From: Lachnospiraceae bacterium
GTDB lineage: Bacteria; Bacillota; Clostridia; Lachnospirales; Lachnospiraceae
Length of the DNA: 64,000 bases
Assembly (NCBI GenBank): GCA_024695465.1
Contig: JAILID010000072.1
Location: forward strand, 1 to 64,000
Reading direction: 5' to 3'
Made by a program: the position numbers and the translations under genes. Shown one piece after another: positions 1-8,588 of the stretch. The notes under the pieces are model-generated. The model did not search any database, had not been told where the DNA came from, and saw only the letters and a program-made list of their open reading frames with translations. Each line of letters starts with the position of its first letter. The stretch's first letter is position 1.

Positions 1-680
1 GACATCTAGGTTCCCCATTCCATTTCTCCCCTTTCCTTATGCGGCGCATACAGCCTGGCGCAGCTCCCGCGCAAGACAACTGTCTCTGCAGCAAACACAA
101 ATCCATAAAATCTGTTTTACGGATTCCCCGCGTAAAAAAAAGAACTGCCGCAGCCGCTCCATGTCCGATGATCGTACCCCAAAAACCAATTGCCGGCTTA
201 ACCGAAGTTGCCCATCCCCCTCCATTCCTTATGCAGCGCGGGAACGGCTTACCTCAGCTTCCCGAAATCTTTTCCCGAAAGAGAGCCTTCCCATTTCAAC
301 ATTTTAAAATCACTAAAATGAACATCTATATTGATTTTAACTCCTTCCCAGAATTTTGTCAAGAGAAAAACACGAACTTCTGTTTTAAGTATGGTAAGAC
401 TTTTTGGACCCAGCAAAGAGATTTCATTGCCCCCTGCGGGCGGGAAATCACTGTATTGGCGCCAATCTCGCCCATAATACAGTAAAATAAGCGGAACAGC
501 GGGCCGACACCCGTCCTGAACCTGAGAAAATCCTCATCCCGGATATTGCGGGGCGCGATCAGCAGGAAGAAGACGAGCGTGACTGCCGGGATCAGGCGGT
601 CTTCCTCCGTAAAGCCTGAAAGCTGCTCCCCGCCCTTAAGCGGGGCGCCCTGCTTCCACGGCCCTTCCCCCCGCGTCCCC
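1..680. other. Left-edge stretch without a convincing gene
   Basis: No reading frame here looks protein-like on either strand: the open frames have erratic composition and no ribosome binding site. Base composition is less G+C-rich around 300-400 than in the neighbouring genes. Visible structure: an inverted repeat ACTGTATT (450-457) / AATACAGT (476-483) enclosing the palindrome TTGGCGCCAA (456-465), and a short hairpin CCCCGC / GCGGGG at about 626-645 just past the end of the next gene. The word ATTCCTTATGC-GCGC recurs loosely near 34 and 225. A decayed gene is possible but cannot be shown. Confidence 0.5.
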
Positions 681-1169
681 TTACATCGAGAATACCCCGT
701 AGGAAATGAAGGACATGATCGTCGAGGCGATCGCGATCCCCATAAGAACGGCAAGAGAAGCTTTCTTTATGTCGATCTTCAGCAAAGAAGCGGCCAGCGA
801 CCCGGTCCAGCCCCCGGTGCCCGGCAGGGGGATCCCGACGAAAAGCGCCAGTCCCCAGAACTCCGCCTTCCGGATGCCGTCCGATTTCGACAGCGCCCGC
901 TTCTCCAGCTTCTCTACCAGCCAGCCGAAAGCCTTCGTCGGCCGGAGCCAATCAAAAATTTTGTTGATAAAGAGCAGGATGAAAGGAATCGGGATGATAT
1001 TCCCGATCACCGAGAAGAGAATCGCCTGCTCAAGCGGCAGCATGAGAAGCCGCGCGAGCGGGATCCCGCCCCGAAGCTCAATAAGCGGCAGCATCGAGAC
1101 GATCACCACCAGCATCTGGGGCGGAAGAAAGCCAAGATGAGCCTGTACCCATTCCACAACAACTGTCAT
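681..1169 (-). CDS. Small multidrug export family membrane protein (PF06695-like)
   Basis: A 162-residue, very hydrophobic protein with about four membrane segments. The conserved stretch near residue 25 (PLIELRGGIPLA) and the GIPLPGTGGWTGSLAA motif near residues 112-127 are the hallmarks of the COG2426/PF06695 'putative small multi-drug export protein' family. The family name rests on weak functional evidence, so the transported substrate is unknown. The start is supported by AGGAGG a few bases upstream. It lies 49 bp downstream of the ricin/M15 peptidase gene on the same strand and may share its transcript. A weak GC palindrome followed by TTTATAT sits in that gap. Confidence 0.8.
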   Translation of the reverse strand: MTVVVEWVQAHLGFLPPQMLVVIVSMLPLIELRGGIPLARLLMLPLEQAILFSVIGNIIPIPFILLFINKIFDWLRPTKAFGWLVEKLEKRALSKSDGIRKAEFWGLALFVGIPLPGTGGWTGSLAASLLKIDIKKASLAVLMGIAIASTIMSFISYGVFSM

Positions 1170-1218
1170 AATAACCTCCTGTGATATAAAGCGGCGCGCC
1201 GCGGCATATCTATTTTTT

Positions 1219-2874
1219 TCATTTCACAAAATGCTGATAATCATATGGGCCGCCCCAATCGCCGCCCCAGGAGAAGCCATGCTCCTTAAAGAGGCGGACC
1301 GCCAGGTCAGAACCTGTCATCACGTGCGCCCGGTCCGCGGAACGGTTCACCGCGTACTCCTGGGCGCTCGCAGAACCGCTGACCAGCCTCCCGTCCGCAT
1401 AGACATACACGTAGGGGTTCTCGAAGGGATTCAGGTCGACCGCCATCCCAAACGCGTGCCGCGAGAGATTGTCCGCATCGGACGCCTTGCGGTAATTAAA
1501 GCAGCTCGTGTTGTCCGCGAGGACCGAAGCGCTGTCGGCCGCAACGCCGTCACCGGTCCAGTAGCGGTCGACAAGATACATCGAGTTGATCTGATAGCGG
1601 CTCTTGAAGAGATTGAAAAAGATGTCAATGATATCCGCCGCAATCGCCTGGTTGGTGATCATCTCCCCGACCTGCACCTGGCCCTTGAAGTTGTAATGAA
1701 GCATCTTGAGATAGCGCAGCCGGGAAAGGGAAATATCGTTGTTTTCCCGGTAGGACTTCCCGATGATCCGATTATAGACCTCATCGCCGGCATGGATCTC
1801 ATAGATTTTAAAATAGGAAGCCGGGTTCTTCCAGTCTATTGATTTTTCAGAAAGCACCGTCCCGGCGGGTTTTGACAGAACAGCCGAAGCGTCATAAATC
1901 GTTTCCGCGGCATTGACCGGTAAAAATGAAAAGCTCTGGGCCTTTGTCCCGTTCGCTGTGTAAGTGCGGATGTTCGTCCCGTTCCGCGCGCTTCCCCCTG
2001 CAATATCCAGCGCCTTGCCGAGCGCCGAAAGAATGACAAAGCTGCCGTCGCCGTTGTCTTGAAAACGCCATCTTTGAGCCCTCGTCTTATTGGAGGCATA
2101 GAGCTGTATATTCGCGCAGTCGGCCTGGGAGCCTCCCCTGACGTCAAGCGCTTTCTCCGCCTTCACATTGAGGATCGTATACCAGCCCCCGCCCAGGTAT
2201 TCCAGCGTAAACTGCTGGGCTGCCGTAGTGTTCGAGCTGTAAAGCTGGATGTTGGCTCCGTTCCCCGTTTTTCCTCCCGCGACGTCGATCACTTTCGAAG
2301 CGTCAAGGGCCGAAAGAAACGTGAAACAGCCGTCCGGCGCGATCCGCCCTCCGTCGACCATTTCAAATGAAAAGCGCTGCGCAGCCGTTCCGTTCGACTT
2401 ATAAATCTGAAGATTCGCCCCGTTCCTGCGGCTGCCTCCGGAAACGTCCAAACTGAAGCCCGGAGCGCAGGCCGGCGAGATACTGTAGGTTCCGTCTCCC
2501 GCCGCCGCAAGCGACCAGCGCTGCGCGGAAGTTCCGTTCGGCGCATACTGCCGGACATTGTTTCCGTTGGCGGCAGCCGCGTTTTGAACGTCCAGCGCAA
2601 GAGCGGAACAGACCGGAGATATCTCATAGGAGCCGTCCCTGAGCCGGGTCAGGGTGAACTGCTGGGCCGCCGATCCGTTCAACGCATACAGCTGCAGATT
2701 GCCCCCGCTCTTTTTAGACGCTCCAGAGATATCGAGCGCCCTATCCTCCCCCAGCGCGGACCTTATGACATAGGTCCCCGAGGCGAGCATCCCGTCGGCA
2801 GAAACGGTCTGAGCGGCTCTGAAGCCAAAGAATACGAGCATTACGGCGATTATCAAAACAAATTTTCCCTTCAT
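1219..2874 (-). CDS. Secreted ricin-type repeat protein with C-terminal M15 (VanY/DD-carboxypeptidase-like) domain
   Basis: The start at 2874 (MKGKFVLIIAVM) follows GAGGGG and gives a 551-residue protein with a clear signal peptide. Residues about 30-350 hold six repeats of some 47 residues, each closing on a Q-x-F/W element (AQQFTL, AQRWSL, AQRFSF, AQQFTL, AQRWRF, AQSFSF), typical of ricin-type beta-trefoil carbohydrate-binding repeats. The C-terminal third carries the zinc site of M15 peptidases: SRHAFGMAVDLN (HxxGxAxD) and a terminal YQHF. I infer a wall-active or saccharide-targeted carboxypeptidase acting outside the cell. Six repeats would fit two trefoils. No sortase motif or membrane anchor is seen, so it is probably released or held by its lectin part. 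Confidence 0.85.
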   Translation of the reverse strand: MKGKFVLIIAVMLVFFGFRAAQTVSADGMLASGTYVIRSALGEDRALDISGASKKSGGNLQLYALNGSAAQQFTLTRLRDGSYEISPVCSALALDVQNAAAANGNNVRQYAPNGTSAQRWSLAAAGDGTYSISPACAPGFSLDVSGGSRRNGANLQIYKSNGTAAQRFSFEMVDGGRIAPDGCFTFLSALDASKVIDVAGGKTGNGANIQLYSSNTTAAQQFTLEYLGGGWYTILNVKAEKALDVRGGSQADCANIQLYASNKTRAQRWRFQDNGDGSFVILSALGKALDIAGGSARNGTNIRTYTANGTKAQSFSFLPVNAAETIYDASAVLSKPAGTVLSEKSIDWKNPASYFKIYEIHAGDEVYNRIIGKSYRENNDISLSRLRYLKMLHYNFKGQVQVGEMITNQAIAADIIDIFFNLFKSRYQINSMYLVDRYWTGDGVAADSASVLADNTSCFNYRKASDADNLSRHAFGMAVDLNPFENPYVYVYADGRLVSGSASAQEYAVNRSADRAHVMTGSDLAVRLFKEHGFSWGGDWGGPYDYQHFVK

Positions 2875-2963
2875 AAGTCCCCTCTCGAAAAATCGACGGC
2901 GCCGAACCGAAAACAACGCTTCCGTCCCTCGCGGCGGGACAAAAGCGTTTATTCCAAACTTCA

Positions 2964-4025
2964 TCAAGCTTCCCGGCGGCAGCACTCCTCAAGGGCCGCA
3001 AAGAGCCTGTCCATCTCTTCATCGGTCCCGATCGTGATCCTAAGATAATTGCTGATCCGCGGCTTGTTGAACCAGCGCACAAAGATGTGCTTCTCTCTCA
3101 AATAATCGAAAATCTTCTTCGCCGGCACCATGGGGTGCGTCACGAAGACAAAATTGGAGCTCGACGGCTCGAAAATGAACCCCAGCTCGGCAAAGCGCCT
3201 CTCACTCTCCTCCCGGGTCCGCATGATCTTTCCGCAGTTCTCCCGGAAATGCTCCGCATCCGAGACCTCCGCCGCGCCTAAGATGAGCGCCGGCCGGTTC
3301 ATCGTGTAGGAGTTGAAGCTGTATTTCACGTCGTTTAAGTACTTGATGAGCTTTTCATTTCCCATCGCGAAGCCGACCCGAAGGCCCGCCATGCTCCTCG
3401 ACTTCGAGAAGGTCTGGGCGATCACCAGGTTGTCGTACTTATGGATGAGCGGCAGCGCGGATACACCGCCGAAATCGATATAGGCCTCGTCCACGATCAC
3501 CACCGAATCCGGGTTCGCTGCGGCGATCTCCTCGATGTCGGAGAGCGGGAGCAGCGCGCCGGTCGGCGCGTTCGGGTTCGGGAACACGATGCCGCCGTTG
3601 GGCCGCTTGTAGTCCGCCGGGACGATCTTAAAATGCTCATCGAGCGGGACCGTCTCGTAGGGGATCCTAAGGAGCTCCGCCCAGACGTCGTAGAAGCTGT
3701 AGGTGATGTCCGGGAAAAGGACAGGCTTCTCACTGTTAAAGAAGGTCATAAAGAGCATCGCGAGCACGTCGTCGGAGCCCACCCCGACGAAGACCTCGCT
3801 CTCGGAAAGCCCGTAGGCCTTTGCGACCGCGGAGACCAGCATCTCCGCCTTCGGGTCCGGGTAGAGCCGGAGATCGTTTACGGAGAGATCCTTAAGGGCC
3901 TCCGCGACCCGCGGCGAGGGCGGATAAGGGTTTTCATTGGTATTTAATTTGACGATGTCCGCAACGCGGGGCTGCTCGCCCGGCGTATAGGGGACAACCT
4001 TGCGGACATTATTCTCCCAGCCCAT
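2964..4025 (-). CDS. hisC: Histidinol-phosphate aminotransferase
   Basis: A 353-residue fold-type I PLP aminotransferase. MGWENNVRKVVPYTPGEQP at the N-terminus is a strong HisC signature. NENPYPPSP, NPNAPTG and the PLP-lysine motif QTFSKSRSMAGLRVGFA are all present. It converts histidinol phosphate plus 2-oxoglutarate to imidazole-acetol phosphate plus glutamate, or the reverse, in histidine synthesis. The start at 4025 lies 17 bp inside the end of the upstream aminotransferase gene, so the two are probably translationally coupled. No other his genes are nearby, and some isolated HisC-like proteins also act on aromatic keto acids, so the in vivo substrate is not certain. The AAATGAA word falls inside it at 3354-3360. 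Confidence 0.88.
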   Translation of the reverse strand: MGWENNVRKVVPYTPGEQPRVADIVKLNTNENPYPPSPRVAEALKDLSVNDLRLYPDPKAEMLVSAVAKAYGLSESEVFVGVGSDDVLAMLFMTFFNSEKPVLFPDITYSFYDVWAELLRIPYETVPLDEHFKIVPADYKRPNGGIVFPNPNAPTGALLPLSDIEEIAAANPDSVVIVDEAYIDFGGVSALPLIHKYDNLVIAQTFSKSRSMAGLRVGFAMGNEKLIKYLNDVKYSFNSYTMNRPALILGAAEVSDAEHFRENCGKIMRTREESERRFAELGFIFEPSSSNFVFVTHPMVPAKKIFDYLREKHIFVRWFNKPRISNYLRITIGTDEEMDRLFAALEECCRREA

Positions 4026-5202
4026 ATTCTTTCGCGATCTCCATAAAGCCCGGAAGGGCGTTTCTGACCGTCTCATGAGAGACACAATAAGCGATGCGGA
4101 CCCAGCCGGCGCAGCCGAAGGAGGAACCCGGCACGATCAGGATCCGACGTTCCTTCGCCTTCGCGGCGAAGGCTTTCTCGTCCGCTTCCGGGGATTTCAG
4201 CCAGAGGTAGAAGGCTCCCCGGGGCTCGACGAAGGTGTAACCGGCCTTCTTAAGGCCCTCCGTGAGCATCCTGCGGTTCTCGTCATAGTAGGCGACGTCC
4301 GTCTTCGCGGCCACGCACTTTGCCGCGACTCTCTGCATGAGGGACGGGGCGTTGACGAAGCCGAGGATGCGGTTCGCGGTGTTGGCCGCCGCGGTCACGT
4401 CCTCGAAATCATCGATCTCCGAAGGCATGACGAGGAAGCCGATGCGCTCGCCCGGGAGCGAGAGGGACTTCGAGTAGGAGTAGCCGACGACGGTATTTCT
4501 GTAAATGGAAGGGATCCAGGCGACCTCAGTGTCCCCGAAGACGATCTCCCGGTAGGGCTCGTCGGAGAAGAGGTAGATCGAGGTGCCGAATTCCTGCTCC
4601 TTCTTTTCAAGGAGAGCCGCCAGTTCCTCAAGGCACTCTTTCGAGTAGACCGCGCCGGTCGGGTTGTTCGGGGAGTTCACGATCACGATCTTCGTGAGCG
4701 GTGTGAGCAGGCCCTCGAGAGCCTCAACGTCCGGCTCAAAGCTGACCGGGTCCGACGGAGCCTCGATCAGCTTCCCGTCGTAGTTGGCCGTGTAGGAGCG
4801 GTATTCGCCGAAATAAGGCGTGAAGGTCACGACCTCGTCGCCCGGGTTCAGGATGGTCTTGAAAAAAACATTCATGCCGCCCGCCGCGCCTACGGTCATG
4901 AGCAGGTTCCCGGCTGCATAGTTGGTGCCGTAGAGCCCGTTTAAGTGGGCCGCGATCGTCTCCCGGACGTCCTCGTAGCCGGAGTTGTTCATGTAGCCGT
5001 GGACGAGGACCGGGTCTTCATTTTCCACAACGTCGAGGATCGCCTGCTTCACCTCCGCCGGTGCCGCCACGTTCGGGTTGCCGAGGCTGAAATCATAGAC
5101 ATGATCCCTGCCGTAAATGGCGGCCATCTTCTTGCCTTCCTCGAACATCGCCCGGATCGCGGAGCTGTTCTTCACGTAGCCTTTCATTTTTTCGGAAATC
5201 AT
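4009..5202 (-). CDS. Class I pyridoxal-phosphate aminotransferase (aspartate-aminotransferase-like)
   Basis: A 397-residue protein of the AspC/AlaT-like class I family. Visible motifs: FSLGNPN near residue 40, the MTVGAAGGMNVFFKTIL helix near 105, NSPNNPTGAVYS near 175, SDEPYREI near 215 and the PLP-binding lysine in YSKSLSLPGERIGF near 245. Substrate specificity cannot be read from the sequence; aspartate, alanine or aromatic amino acids are possible. The ribosome binding site GGGAGG sits next to a GC hairpin (5216-5234) that could modulate initiation. It lies 53 bp after tyrS and overlaps hisC by 17 bp, so tyrS-aminotransferase-hisC form a likely aromatic/histidine-flavoured operon. Confidence 0.85.
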   Translation of the reverse strand: MISEKMKGYVKNSSAIRAMFEEGKKMAAIYGRDHVYDFSLGNPNVAAPAEVKQAILDVVENEDPVLVHGYMNNSGYEDVRETIAAHLNGLYGTNYAAGNLLMTVGAAGGMNVFFKTILNPGDEVVTFTPYFGEYRSYTANYDGKLIEAPSDPVSFEPDVEALEGLLTPLTKIVIVNSPNNPTGAVYSKECLEELAALLEKKEQEFGTSIYLFSDEPYREIVFGDTEVAWIPSIYRNTVVGYSYSKSLSLPGERIGFLVMPSEIDDFEDVTAAANTANRILGFVNAPSLMQRVAAKCVAAKTDVAYYDENRRMLTEGLKKAGYTFVEPRGAFYLWLKSPEADEKAFAAKAKERRILIVPGSSFGCAGWVRIAYCVSHETVRNALPGFMEIAKEYGLGE

Positions 5203-5255
5203 AATAATACCTCCCGCGGGGCCTCCCGCCCCGCCTTATGTAAACCAAGCCGGTT

Positions 5256-6479
5256 TTATTCCACAGCCAGCTTTCTGAAATTCTTCTTGCCGCGGCGGAG
5301 AACGACGTCCCCCTTCGCAATCTCATCCTTCGCGATCTTCGCGAAGACGTCTGTAACCTTGCTGTCGCCGATGCTGACGCCGTTCTGCTGGATCGCGCGG
5401 CGGGCCTCGCCGTTGGAACCGCACAGGCCGGCCATAACGAGGGCCTTGATGACGCCGATCTCGTCGTTCTCGAAATCGTCATCGTGGAGCACGGTCGTCG
5501 GGATCTCCGCGTCCGCGCCGCCCGCAAAGAGAGCCTTCGCGGCCGCCTGGGCTTTCTCAGCCTCCTCCTTGCCGTGGACCAGCGCGGTCAGCTCGTAAGC
5601 CAGGATCTCCTTGGCTTTGTTGAGCTCGGCGCCCTCCCATTTATCCATCTCATCGATCTGCTCCAGCGGCAGGAAGGTCAGCATGCGGATGCATTTGAGG
5701 ACGTCCGAATCGCCGACGTTGCGCCAGTACTGATAGAACTCGTAGGGCGTGGTCTTCTTCGGATCGAGCCAGACGGCCCCCGAAGCGGTCTTGCCCATCT
5801 TCTTGCCCTCGGAATTGAGGAGCAGGGTCATCGTCATCGCGTGCGCGTCCTTGCCGAGCTTTCTTCTGATGAGTTCGGTGCCGGCCAGCATGTTGGACCA
5901 CTGGTCGTCGCCGCCGAACTCGAAGTTGCAGCCGTAATCCTGGTAGAGTCTCAGGAAATCGTAAGCCTGCATCAGCATGTAGTTGAATTCAAGGAAGGTG
6001 AGGCCCTTCTCCATGCGCTGCTTGTAGCACTCCGCGCGCAGCATGTTGTTGACGGAGAAGCAGGAGCCGACCTCGCGGAGGAACTCGACGTAGTTGAGGT
6101 CTAAAAGCCAGTCCGCGTTGTTGACCATGAGGGCCTTGCCCTCGGAGAAATCGATAAAGCGGCTCATCTGCACCTTGAAGCAGTCGATATTGTGCTGGAT
6201 CGTCTCCTTGGTGAGGACCTTTCTAAGGTCCGTGCGCCCGGACGGATCGCCAATCATGCCGGTGCCGCCGCCCAAAAGCGCGATCGGCTTGTTGCCGGCC
6301 ATCTGCAGTCTCTTCATGAGGCAGAGCGCCATGAAATGGCCGACGTGCAGGCTGTCCGCGGTCGGGTCAAACCCGATGTAGAAAACCGCCTTCCCGTTGT
6401 TCAGCATTTCCCTGACCTGCTCCTCGTCCGTCACCTGGGCGATGAGGCCTCGCGCCTTCAGTTCTTCATAGATACCCAT
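5256..6479 (-). CDS. tyrS: Tyrosyl-tRNA synthetase
   Basis: A 407-residue bacterial TyrRS. The class I HIGH motif appears as HVGH in FDPTADSLHVGHFMALC near residue 45, and the KMSKS loop as KMGKTASGAV near 232. The C-terminal 70 residues form the S4-like RNA-binding domain (GSNGEARRAIQQNGVSI). It charges tRNA-Tyr with tyrosine. Many Bacillota tyrS genes carry a T-box leader, but the 90-base leader here (from about 6563 to 6480) has no T-box sequence and is too short, so control appears to be by its own promoter at 6570-6599. It is the first gene of a likely operon with two aminotransferases. Confidence 0.96.
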   Translation of the reverse strand: MGIYEELKARGLIAQVTDEEQVREMLNNGKAVFYIGFDPTADSLHVGHFMALCLMKRLQMAGNKPIALLGGGTGMIGDPSGRTDLRKVLTKETIQHNIDCFKVQMSRFIDFSEGKALMVNNADWLLDLNYVEFLREVGSCFSVNNMLRAECYKQRMEKGLTFLEFNYMLMQAYDFLRLYQDYGCNFEFGGDDQWSNMLAGTELIRRKLGKDAHAMTMTLLLNSEGKKMGKTASGAVWLDPKKTTPYEFYQYWRNVGDSDVLKCIRMLTFLPLEQIDEMDKWEGAELNKAKEILAYELTALVHGKEEAEKAQAAAKALFAGGADAEIPTTVLHDDDFENDEIGVIKALVMAGLCGSNGEARRAIQQNGVSIGDSKVTDVFAKIAKDEIAKGDVVLRRGKKNFRKLAVE

Positions 6480-6569
6480 TTTTTTCTCCTTTATTCTTTC
6501 TCAACCGACTTCATAAGGGCATCCGGCACTGCCGGGCCACGGTCACATATCGTATTCGTGTCTTGGCAC

Positions 6570-6599
6570 AGTATAAACCGATTGGGAAATGAAAGTCAA
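6570..6599 (-). promoter_or_regulatory. Promoter of tyrS
   Basis: Read on the minus strand: TTGACT (6599-6594), an 18-bp spacer, TATACT (6575-6570). The -35 box is made from the 3' arm of the terminator hairpin at 6595-6624 and its tail. Confidence 0.7.
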
Positions 6600-6624
6600 G
6601 GGGAAGTATCGGCTCCCCCTTGAC
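6585..6624 (-). terminator. Terminator after the NUDIX gene, overlapping the tyrS promoter
   Basis: Arms GTCAAGGGG (6595-6603) and CCCCTTGAC (6616-6624) form a 9-bp stem. On the minus strand it is followed by TTTCATTTCCC, a broken T tract. It ends the M20-NUDIX unit while donating TTGACT to the tyrS promoter. Confidence 0.6.
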
Positions 6625-6638
6625 GCGTTTTAACAGGC

Positions 6639-7244
6639 TTATTCTTCCATATAGGCGAAAGGCTCTTTTTCCGATAAGAAGCGCTCGATATGATAAGCGC
6701 AGGGCGCCGCGACGCGCTCCTCCATTAAGATCCGCCTCACTTCCTCCCGGTCCGCCAGAAGAGGGATGATCTCCTCCGTCGCCTCGAGGTAATCCGTCGA
6801 GAGTTCCCCGTCGATGCAGCCGTAGACCATGGCGCAGCACTCGTCGGTCATGCCGATGGTCGTGTAGCGGGGCCGTTCATACATCGGATCCACCTTGATG
6901 GGCGTAAAATGAAGCCCCGTCTCCTCGTGGACCTCCCTCGCCGCGGCCGTCCGGTAATCCTCCCCGGGATCGATGAGGCCCGCCGGCAGCTCATAGACAA
7001 AATCGTCGATGGGATAGCGGTACTGCCTGACCAGCAGCACCTTCTCCCTGTCCGCGGTCACCGCATAGATGATCACCCCGTCCGGCTTCACCGTATGCCG
7101 CATGCATTCGATTTCCTCCGGCTTATCCGCCCGGGAGGCGACGAAATAGCGCCCCTCCTTGCCGTTCTTCCGGACGGTCTTCAGCTCATACATATTTAAG
7201 AAAGGGTTGCGCGTCTGCTGCACAATTTCCCTGATCTCCGCCAT
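6639..7244 (-). CDS. NUDIX hydrolase, ADP-ribose pyrophosphatase-like
   Basis: The start at 7244 (MAEIREIVQQ) lies seven bases after GAGGAGG and inside a tight junction with the upstream M20 gene; it gives 201 residues. The complete Nudix box is visible near residues 95-117: GLIDPGEDYRTAAAREVHEETGL, which is G-x5-E-x7-RE-U-x-EE-x-GU. The flanking VLLVRQYRYPIDDFVYELPAG segment is characteristic of the ADP-sugar pyrophosphatase (NudF/YqkG) branch, which hydrolyses ADP-ribose to AMP and ribose-5-phosphate. The terminator at 6585-6624 follows. Substrate is inferred from family only. Confidence 0.88.
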   Translation of the reverse strand: MAEIREIVQQTRNPFLNMYELKTVRKNGKEGRYFVASRADKPEEIECMRHTVKPDGVIIYAVTADREKVLLVRQYRYPIDDFVYELPAGLIDPGEDYRTAAAREVHEETGLHFTPIKVDPMYERPRYTTIGMTDECCAMVYGCIDGELSTDYLEATEEIIPLLADREEVRRILMEERVAAPCAYHIERFLSEKEPFAYMEE

Positions 7245-7255
7245 TTTCAGCCTCC

Positions 7256-8581
7256 TCAAAGCTCCCGTATCAATCTTCCGTAGAAGCGCACGCAGGTAAA
7301 CAGGTTCTCAACCGAGATGGATTCGTCGGCCCCGTGGACCGTTTTCCGCTCCGCCGCCGTCATCTCCATCGGGGTGAATTTGTAGATATGGTCCGATATC
7401 TCCGAATAAAAACGGGAATCTGTCCCGCCGTTCAGCATGTAGGGGCCGAAGGCCGCGTCCGGCCAGGTTCTCTTTACGACCCGCCGAAGCAGCTGCCATT
7501 CCCCGCACGCGGTATCCGAGATCGGGGTCGGATCCGTCCCGTCGATGAGGTCCACCGTGACGGCCGGATCCGCGACGACCTTCTTCAGGTAGTTCAGCGC
7601 GCCCTCCTTCGTCTCTCCCGGCAGGATCCGCACGTTGACCCCCATTGCGGCCTTGTCCGGCAGCACGTTGAAGGCGGAACGCCCCTCGAAGATCACAAGC
7701 GCCGCGGTCGACCGGACCATCGCGTTGAAGGTCGGCCCCAGACGCGGCGCAAGAAGCTTCACGCCCGGCTCAAAAAGTCCGATATGGGAAAAAGCAAAGC
7801 GCTCGTAAACGGGCAGCTCCGGGGCAAGCTCCCTGAACATCTTTTTGACCGGCTCCGAAAGCCTCGCCGGAAACGGATGCTTCTCGATTCGGACCGCCGC
7901 CCGGGCCAGCTGCCCGATGGCGGTGTGCCTGGGCGGCGTCGCGGCGTGGCCTCCGGCCGCCCGGACCGATAACATGTAATTCGCGGTTCCCTTCTCGGCA
8001 ATGCCGACCATCGCGGCCTTCTTTTTGAGGCCCGGAAGCCCTTCGGGGATCACCGCGCCGCCCTCGTCGAGGACAAAGGCAGGCCGGATGTTTTCATTTT
8101 TCAAATACTCCGCGATCGCGCCGCAGGTCCCGCCGTGCGTCTCCTCCTCGCCCCCGAAGGAGAGGTAAAGGTCGTTCTTCGGGATCCAGCCCTCGGAAAG
8201 CGCCTGGTCAACCGCCGCCGCGATGGAAAAGAGCGTCCCCTTGGTATCCAGGGTCCCGCGGCCATAAACCCGGCCCCCGGAAAGCTCCGCCCCGAAGGGG
8301 TCATGCGTCCAGCCCTCCTGATCGGCCGGGACCACGTCGTAGTGGGCCATGAGAACCGAAGGCTTCCGGTCCGACCGGCCTTTTACGCGAAAGAGCATCC
8401 CGTTATAACCCAGTTCCCGGTATTCCGCCGCCTCCGCAAGATAGGGGAAACGCTCCGCTATAAGCGCCCGGAACGCGGCAAATTCCGCCGCGTCCGCCTG
8501 ACTCATATCTTCAAAGGATACCGTCTTCTTCCGGATCATCTCCCGGAAGATCGTCAGCAGTTCCTTCTTCTTACGCTTCAT
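7256..8581 (-). CDS. M20 family metallopeptidase
   Basis: A 441-residue co-catalytic zinc peptidase of the M20 clan. Metal and catalytic elements in order: SVLMAHYDVVPAD (H-x-D) near residue 75, RGTLDTKGTL near 110, FGGEEETHG with the catalytic and metal Glu pair near 145, and the final metal His in KTVHGADESI near the C-terminus. The long form with a dimerisation insert resembles the carboxypeptidase S / PM20D1 branch, which cleaves N-acyl amino acids or C-terminal residues. No signal peptide, so it is cytoplasmic. The downstream NUDIX gene begins 11 bp after its stop and the DUF975 gene ends 7 bp before its start. Confidence 0.85.
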   Translation of the reverse strand: MKRKKKELLTIFREMIRKKTVSFEDMSQADAAEFAAFRALIAERFPYLAEAAEYRELGYNGMLFRVKGRSDRKPSVLMAHYDVVPADQEGWTHDPFGAELSGGRVYGRGTLDTKGTLFSIAAAVDQALSEGWIPKNDLYLSFGGEEETHGGTCGAIAEYLKNENIRPAFVLDEGGAVIPEGLPGLKKKAAMVGIAEKGTANYMLSVRAAGGHAATPPRHTAIGQLARAAVRIEKHPFPARLSEPVKKMFRELAPELPVYERFAFSHIGLFEPGVKLLAPRLGPTFNAMVRSTAALVIFEGRSAFNVLPDKAAMGVNVRILPGETKEGALNYLKKVVADPAVTVDLIDGTDPTPISDTACGEWQLLRRVVKRTWPDAAFGPYMLNGGTDSRFYSEISDHIYKFTPMEMTAAERKTVHGADESISVENLFTCVRFYGRLIREL

Positions 8582-8588
8582 TCCGTTT

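Noticed and set aside
39..485. Possible small proteins in the left-end stretch, both strands
   Set aside because: No ribosome binding site, mixed composition and no recognisable motif. One frame on the minus strand has a hydrophobic patch but nothing else.
6480..6563. T-box leader upstream of tyrS
   Set aside because: The leader is under 90 bases, and the conserved T-box sequence and antiterminator are absent.
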